This document shows positions 6,192 through 8,065 of a stretch of 8,065 nucleotides of DNA, piece by piece. Numbering within the stretch: position 1 is the first letter of the stretch; the number at the start of each line of letters is the position of its first letter. The translations under genes were made by a program, and so were the position numbers. Source of the DNA: an uncultured Bacteroidota bacterium (GTDB taxonomy: Bacteria; Bacteroidota; Bacteroidia; Bacteroidales; SZUA-534); assembly GCA_937900725.1 (NCBI GenBank), contig CALCFP010000223.1:1-8065 (forward strand), written 5' to 3'. A model generated the notes under the pieces. The model was given only the letters and a program-made list of their open reading frames with translations, did not search any database and was not told the origin of the DNA.

Positions 6192-7601
6192 TTAGTATCT
6201 GTAGTGTTCGGCCTTGTATGGTCCTTCTTTCTTTACGCCTATGTATGCGGCCTGCTTGTCGGTCAAAATGGTGAGTTTTGCACCTACGTGCTCAAGGTGA
6301 AGGCGAGCAACTTCCTCGTCAAGATGCTTTGGCAAGCGGTAAACGCCAACCTCGTACTGCTTCGACCACAATTCCATTTGTGCCAATGTCTGGTTTGTAA
6401 ACGAGTTGCTCATCACAAACGAAGGGTGGCCTGTGGCACAGCCGAGGTTTACAAGACGGCCTTCTGCCAACAATATGATAGAGTGTCCGTCAGGGAAATA
6501 GTAGCGGTCAACCTGTGGCTTTATGTTCTCGCACCTTATGCCTGGGAATGCCTGCAACTGGGCAACCTGAATCTCGTTGTCGAAGTGGCCAATGTTGCAT
6601 ACAATTGACTGGTCTTTCATCTTTTCCATATGGTCGATGCGAATGATGTCGCAGTTGCCGGTAGTTGTAACGTAGATGTCGCCAAGTGGCAAGGCATCTT
6701 CAACAGTGGTGACCTCAAAGCCTTCCATTGCGGCCTGCAGTGCGCATATTGGGTCAACCTCGGTTACAAGCACACGTGCGCCATAACTGCGCATGCTTCG
6801 TGAGCATCCCTTGCCAACGTCGCCGTAACCGCAAACGACAACAACCTTGCCTGCAAGCATGATGTCGGTGGCACGCTTGATGCCGTCGGCCAACGACTCA
6901 CGACAGCCGTACAGGTTGTCAAATTTAGACTTGGTTACAGAGTCGTTTACATTAAATGCCGGGAAGAGCAGTTTCTTGCTCTCCATCATCTGGTACAGGC
7001 GGTGAACGCCGGTGGTTGTCTCCTCGCTCACGCCACGGATGTCCTTAATCATGCGGCTCCAGAAAGTGTTGTCTTCGGCAAGCGTCTGCTTCAGGCTCTT
7101 CAGAAGTTCAATCTCATCTTGCGCTGTAACCTTGACATCCAAAACCGATGGATTTTTTTCTGCTTCCACGCCCTTGTGTATCATAAGTGTGGCGTCGCCA
7201 CCATCGTCAACAATCAGGTTCGGGCCCTTGCCTCCGTCGAAAGTCAGTGCGGCTTTGGTGCACCACCAATACTCGGCCAGATTCTCACCCTTCCAGGCAA
7301 AGACAGGAATGCCCATGTCGGCAATGGCCGCTGCGGCATGGTCTTGAGTAGAGAATATGTTGCAACTTGCCCAACGTACCTCAGCGCCCAGAGCGTGCAA
7401 TGTCTTGATAAGGACGGCTGTCTGGATTGTCATGTGGAGCGAACCGGTGATTCGTGCGCCTTTAAGAGGTTTCTTGTCGCCGTATTTGGCACGAAGAGCC
7501 ATCAGGCCCGGCATCTCGCGTTCAGCAAGGTCTATTTCCTTCCGGCCGAAATCGGCCAAATTGATGTCTGCAACTTTGTATGCAGGAAAATGATTTGTCA
7601 T
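6192..7601 (-). CDS. ahcY: Adenosylhomocysteinase (S-adenosyl-L-homocysteine hydrolase)
   Basis: This complete 469-residue cytoplasmic enzyme reversibly splits S-adenosylhomocysteine into adenosine and homocysteine, removing the inhibitory by-product of methyl transfer. Visible marks: substrate-site GSLHMTIQTAVLI with His56; VDDGGDATLMIHKG (132-144); SEETTTGVHRLYQM with Glu194; and FNVNDSVTKSKFDNLYGCRES, containing Lys224, Asp228, Asn229 and Cys233, the catalytic/NAD-linked set. The NAD-binding Rossmann motif VVVCGYGDVGKG is at 253-264, followed by the acidic strand end VLVTEVDP. The C-terminus reaches the family-typical KAEHYRY, which in the tetramer closes a neighbour's NAD site. An extra segment at about 153-190, rich in charged residues, marks the longer bacterial/plant form compared with the roughly 430-residue human enzyme. 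The ATG at 7601 is one base after the upstream S41 peptidase stop (TAA-a-ATG), suggesting coupled translation in one operon. Nothing resembling an SAH riboswitch precedes it. Assignment is certain. Confidence 0.99.
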   Translation of the reverse strand: MTNHFPAYKVADINLADFGRKEIDLAEREMPGLMALRAKYGDKKPLKGARITGSLHMTIQTAVLIKTLHALGAEVRWASCNIFSTQDHAAAAIADMGIPVFAWKGENLAEYWWCTKAALTFDGGKGPNLIVDDGGDATLMIHKGVEAEKNPSVLDVKVTAQDEIELLKSLKQTLAEDNTFWSRMIKDIRGVSEETTTGVHRLYQMMESKKLLFPAFNVNDSVTKSKFDNLYGCRESLADGIKRATDIMLAGKVVVVCGYGDVGKGCSRSMRSYGARVLVTEVDPICALQAAMEGFEVTTVEDALPLGDIYVTTTGNCDIIRIDHMEKMKDQSIVCNIGHFDNEIQVAQLQAFPGIRCENIKPQVDRYYFPDGHSIILLAEGRLVNLGCATGHPSFVMSNSFTNQTLAQMELWSKQYEVGVYRLPKHLDEEVARLHLEHVGAKLTILTDKQAAYIGVKKEGPYKAEHYRY

Positions 7602-7602
7602 T

Positions 7603-8065
7603 TTATAGATTTTTTAAAGATTTGTTTTCCACTATTTTGATGCTTTCCAGAAGTGTGTTGTCGATATTCTGGTAGATAGGATAGAAGCCGTCGTTGTCGA
7701 TTACGTTTCGGGCAATGAGAGCCATAATCTGCGTCTCGATAATCTGGCGTGAAGCCTTTATCCCTTTTGAGTCGCGGGCAATGCCCTGTGTTTCGGCGTA
7801 GGCCACAAACTGCTCGAAGATGTTTTCCTTCTTAAGATATGTCACAAATTCATCTGGTTTGGTAAATTTTGATAACGTGACACGGTTTCTGTCAGTGTAT
7901 TCAAGGCAGAACTGATACTCGCAACCCTTGCGGTTAATTTTGTTGTAATAGTCGGAAATGCCGAATGTGTCGGCCGGAATGAAGATGTCTGGCATGATGC
8001 CTCCACCGCCGTAAACCGTCTTGCCGCCAGATGTCACATAGCGAAGCGTGTCGATAAAATGTATG
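7603..8065 (-). CDS. S41 family (C-terminal processing) peptidase, C-terminal part
   Basis: Only the last 154 codons are in the window; the frame is open to the right edge, and the GTG at 8037 is an internal Val. The visible start, IHFIDTLRYVTSGGKTVYGGGGIMPDIFIP, matches the end of the S41 protease core, where 'Y.T.SGR...G.GI.PD' forms the last strands after the Ser/Lys catalytic pair. The catalytic residues, PDZ domain and signal peptide must lie outside the window. The remainder, about 120 residues from DTFGISDYYNKINRKG, is the charged helical tail found in Bacteroidota S41 proteases of about 530-560 residues. Such enzymes act in the periplasm and trim or degrade envelope proteins at their C-termini. 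The stop TAA (7603-7605) is one base before the ahcY start. Family assignment is firm; substrate unknown. Confidence 0.9.
   Translation of the reverse strand, partial: IHFIDTLRYVTSGGKTVYGGGGIMPDIFIPADTFGISDYYNKINRKGCEYQFCLEYTDRNRVTLSKFTKPDEFVTYLKKENIFEQFVAYAETQGIARDSKGIKASRQIIETQIMALIARNVIDNDGFYPIYQNIDNTLLESIKIVENKSLKNL

Noticed and set aside
6165..6608. A 147-codon plus-strand frame with a hydrophobic N-terminus
   Set aside because: It begins inside the ahcY terminator stem and runs antisense through the ahcY 3' end; the hydrophobic start comes from the T-rich terminator.
7002..7640. A 212-codon open frame on the plus strand opposite ahcY
   Set aside because: It lies entirely antisense to a certain ahcY gene and the peptidase end, its translation is Cys- and Arg-rich without recognisable domains, and codon-driven antisense openness explains it.
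7602..7660. A possible SAH riboswitch before ahcY
   Set aside because: The ahcY start is one base from the upstream stop codon, so there is no leader to hold one, and no pseudoknot-like GC-rich structure is visible.
1..8065. A mobile element, CRISPR array, defence island or tRNA/rRNA gene
   Set aside because: No transposase, integrase, spaced repeats, cloverleaf or rRNA sequence is visible, and all recognised genes are housekeeping or envelope genes.

Overview
The window looks like ordinary chromosome of a Bacteroidota (Bacteroidales-type) bacterium. The evidence is a large lipoprotein with the Bacteroidota form of the OmpA-like motif, a recF-DUF721 pair, a TAnnTTTG-type promoter box directly before recF, a membrane protein with a 'PS..FW.SG..KE' signature, and start codons without strong Shine-Dalgarno sequences. 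The genus cannot be fixed from sequence alone.

Layout, left to right. (1) 1-1107, plus strand: the end of a polytopic inner-membrane protein, probably from surface polysaccharide synthesis; its beginning lies outside the window. (2) 1108-1554: a gene-free gap between convergent genes, with two small hairpins and, at its right end, the terminator of the next gene. (3) 1555-3294, minus strand: a 579-residue lipoprotein with an OmpA-like domain followed by TPR-type repeats. Its upstream region (3295-3481) holds a promoter candidate and, between promoter and start codon, a long hairpin followed by eight T. (4) 3482-4877, minus strand: recF and a DUF721/DciA-like gene, one base apart, forming a DNA replication and repair operon whose promoter box abuts the recF ATG. 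(5) 5006-5905, plus strand, divergent from recF: an exported protein with an N-terminal domain resembling LPP20/FlgT-N, a long coiled coil and a BamE/SmpA-like C-terminal domain. (6) 5906-6191: a gap with an imperfect 45-base hairpin and a strong terminator. (7) 6192-8065, minus strand: ahcY (S-adenosylhomocysteine hydrolase), preceded one base away by the C-terminal end of an S41 (C-terminal processing) peptidase that runs off the window.

The genes form small independent units and not one system: envelope functions (membrane protein, OmpA/TPR lipoprotein, BamE-like exported protein, S41 protease), replication and repair (recF, dciA-like) and the methyl cycle (ahcY). I see no mobile element, CRISPR array, tRNA, rRNA or phage signature. 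The points most worth a second look are the hairpin plus T-run in the lipoprotein leader, the domain architecture of the 5006-5905 protein, the apparently leaderless recF start and the 45-base hairpin at 5998-6042.
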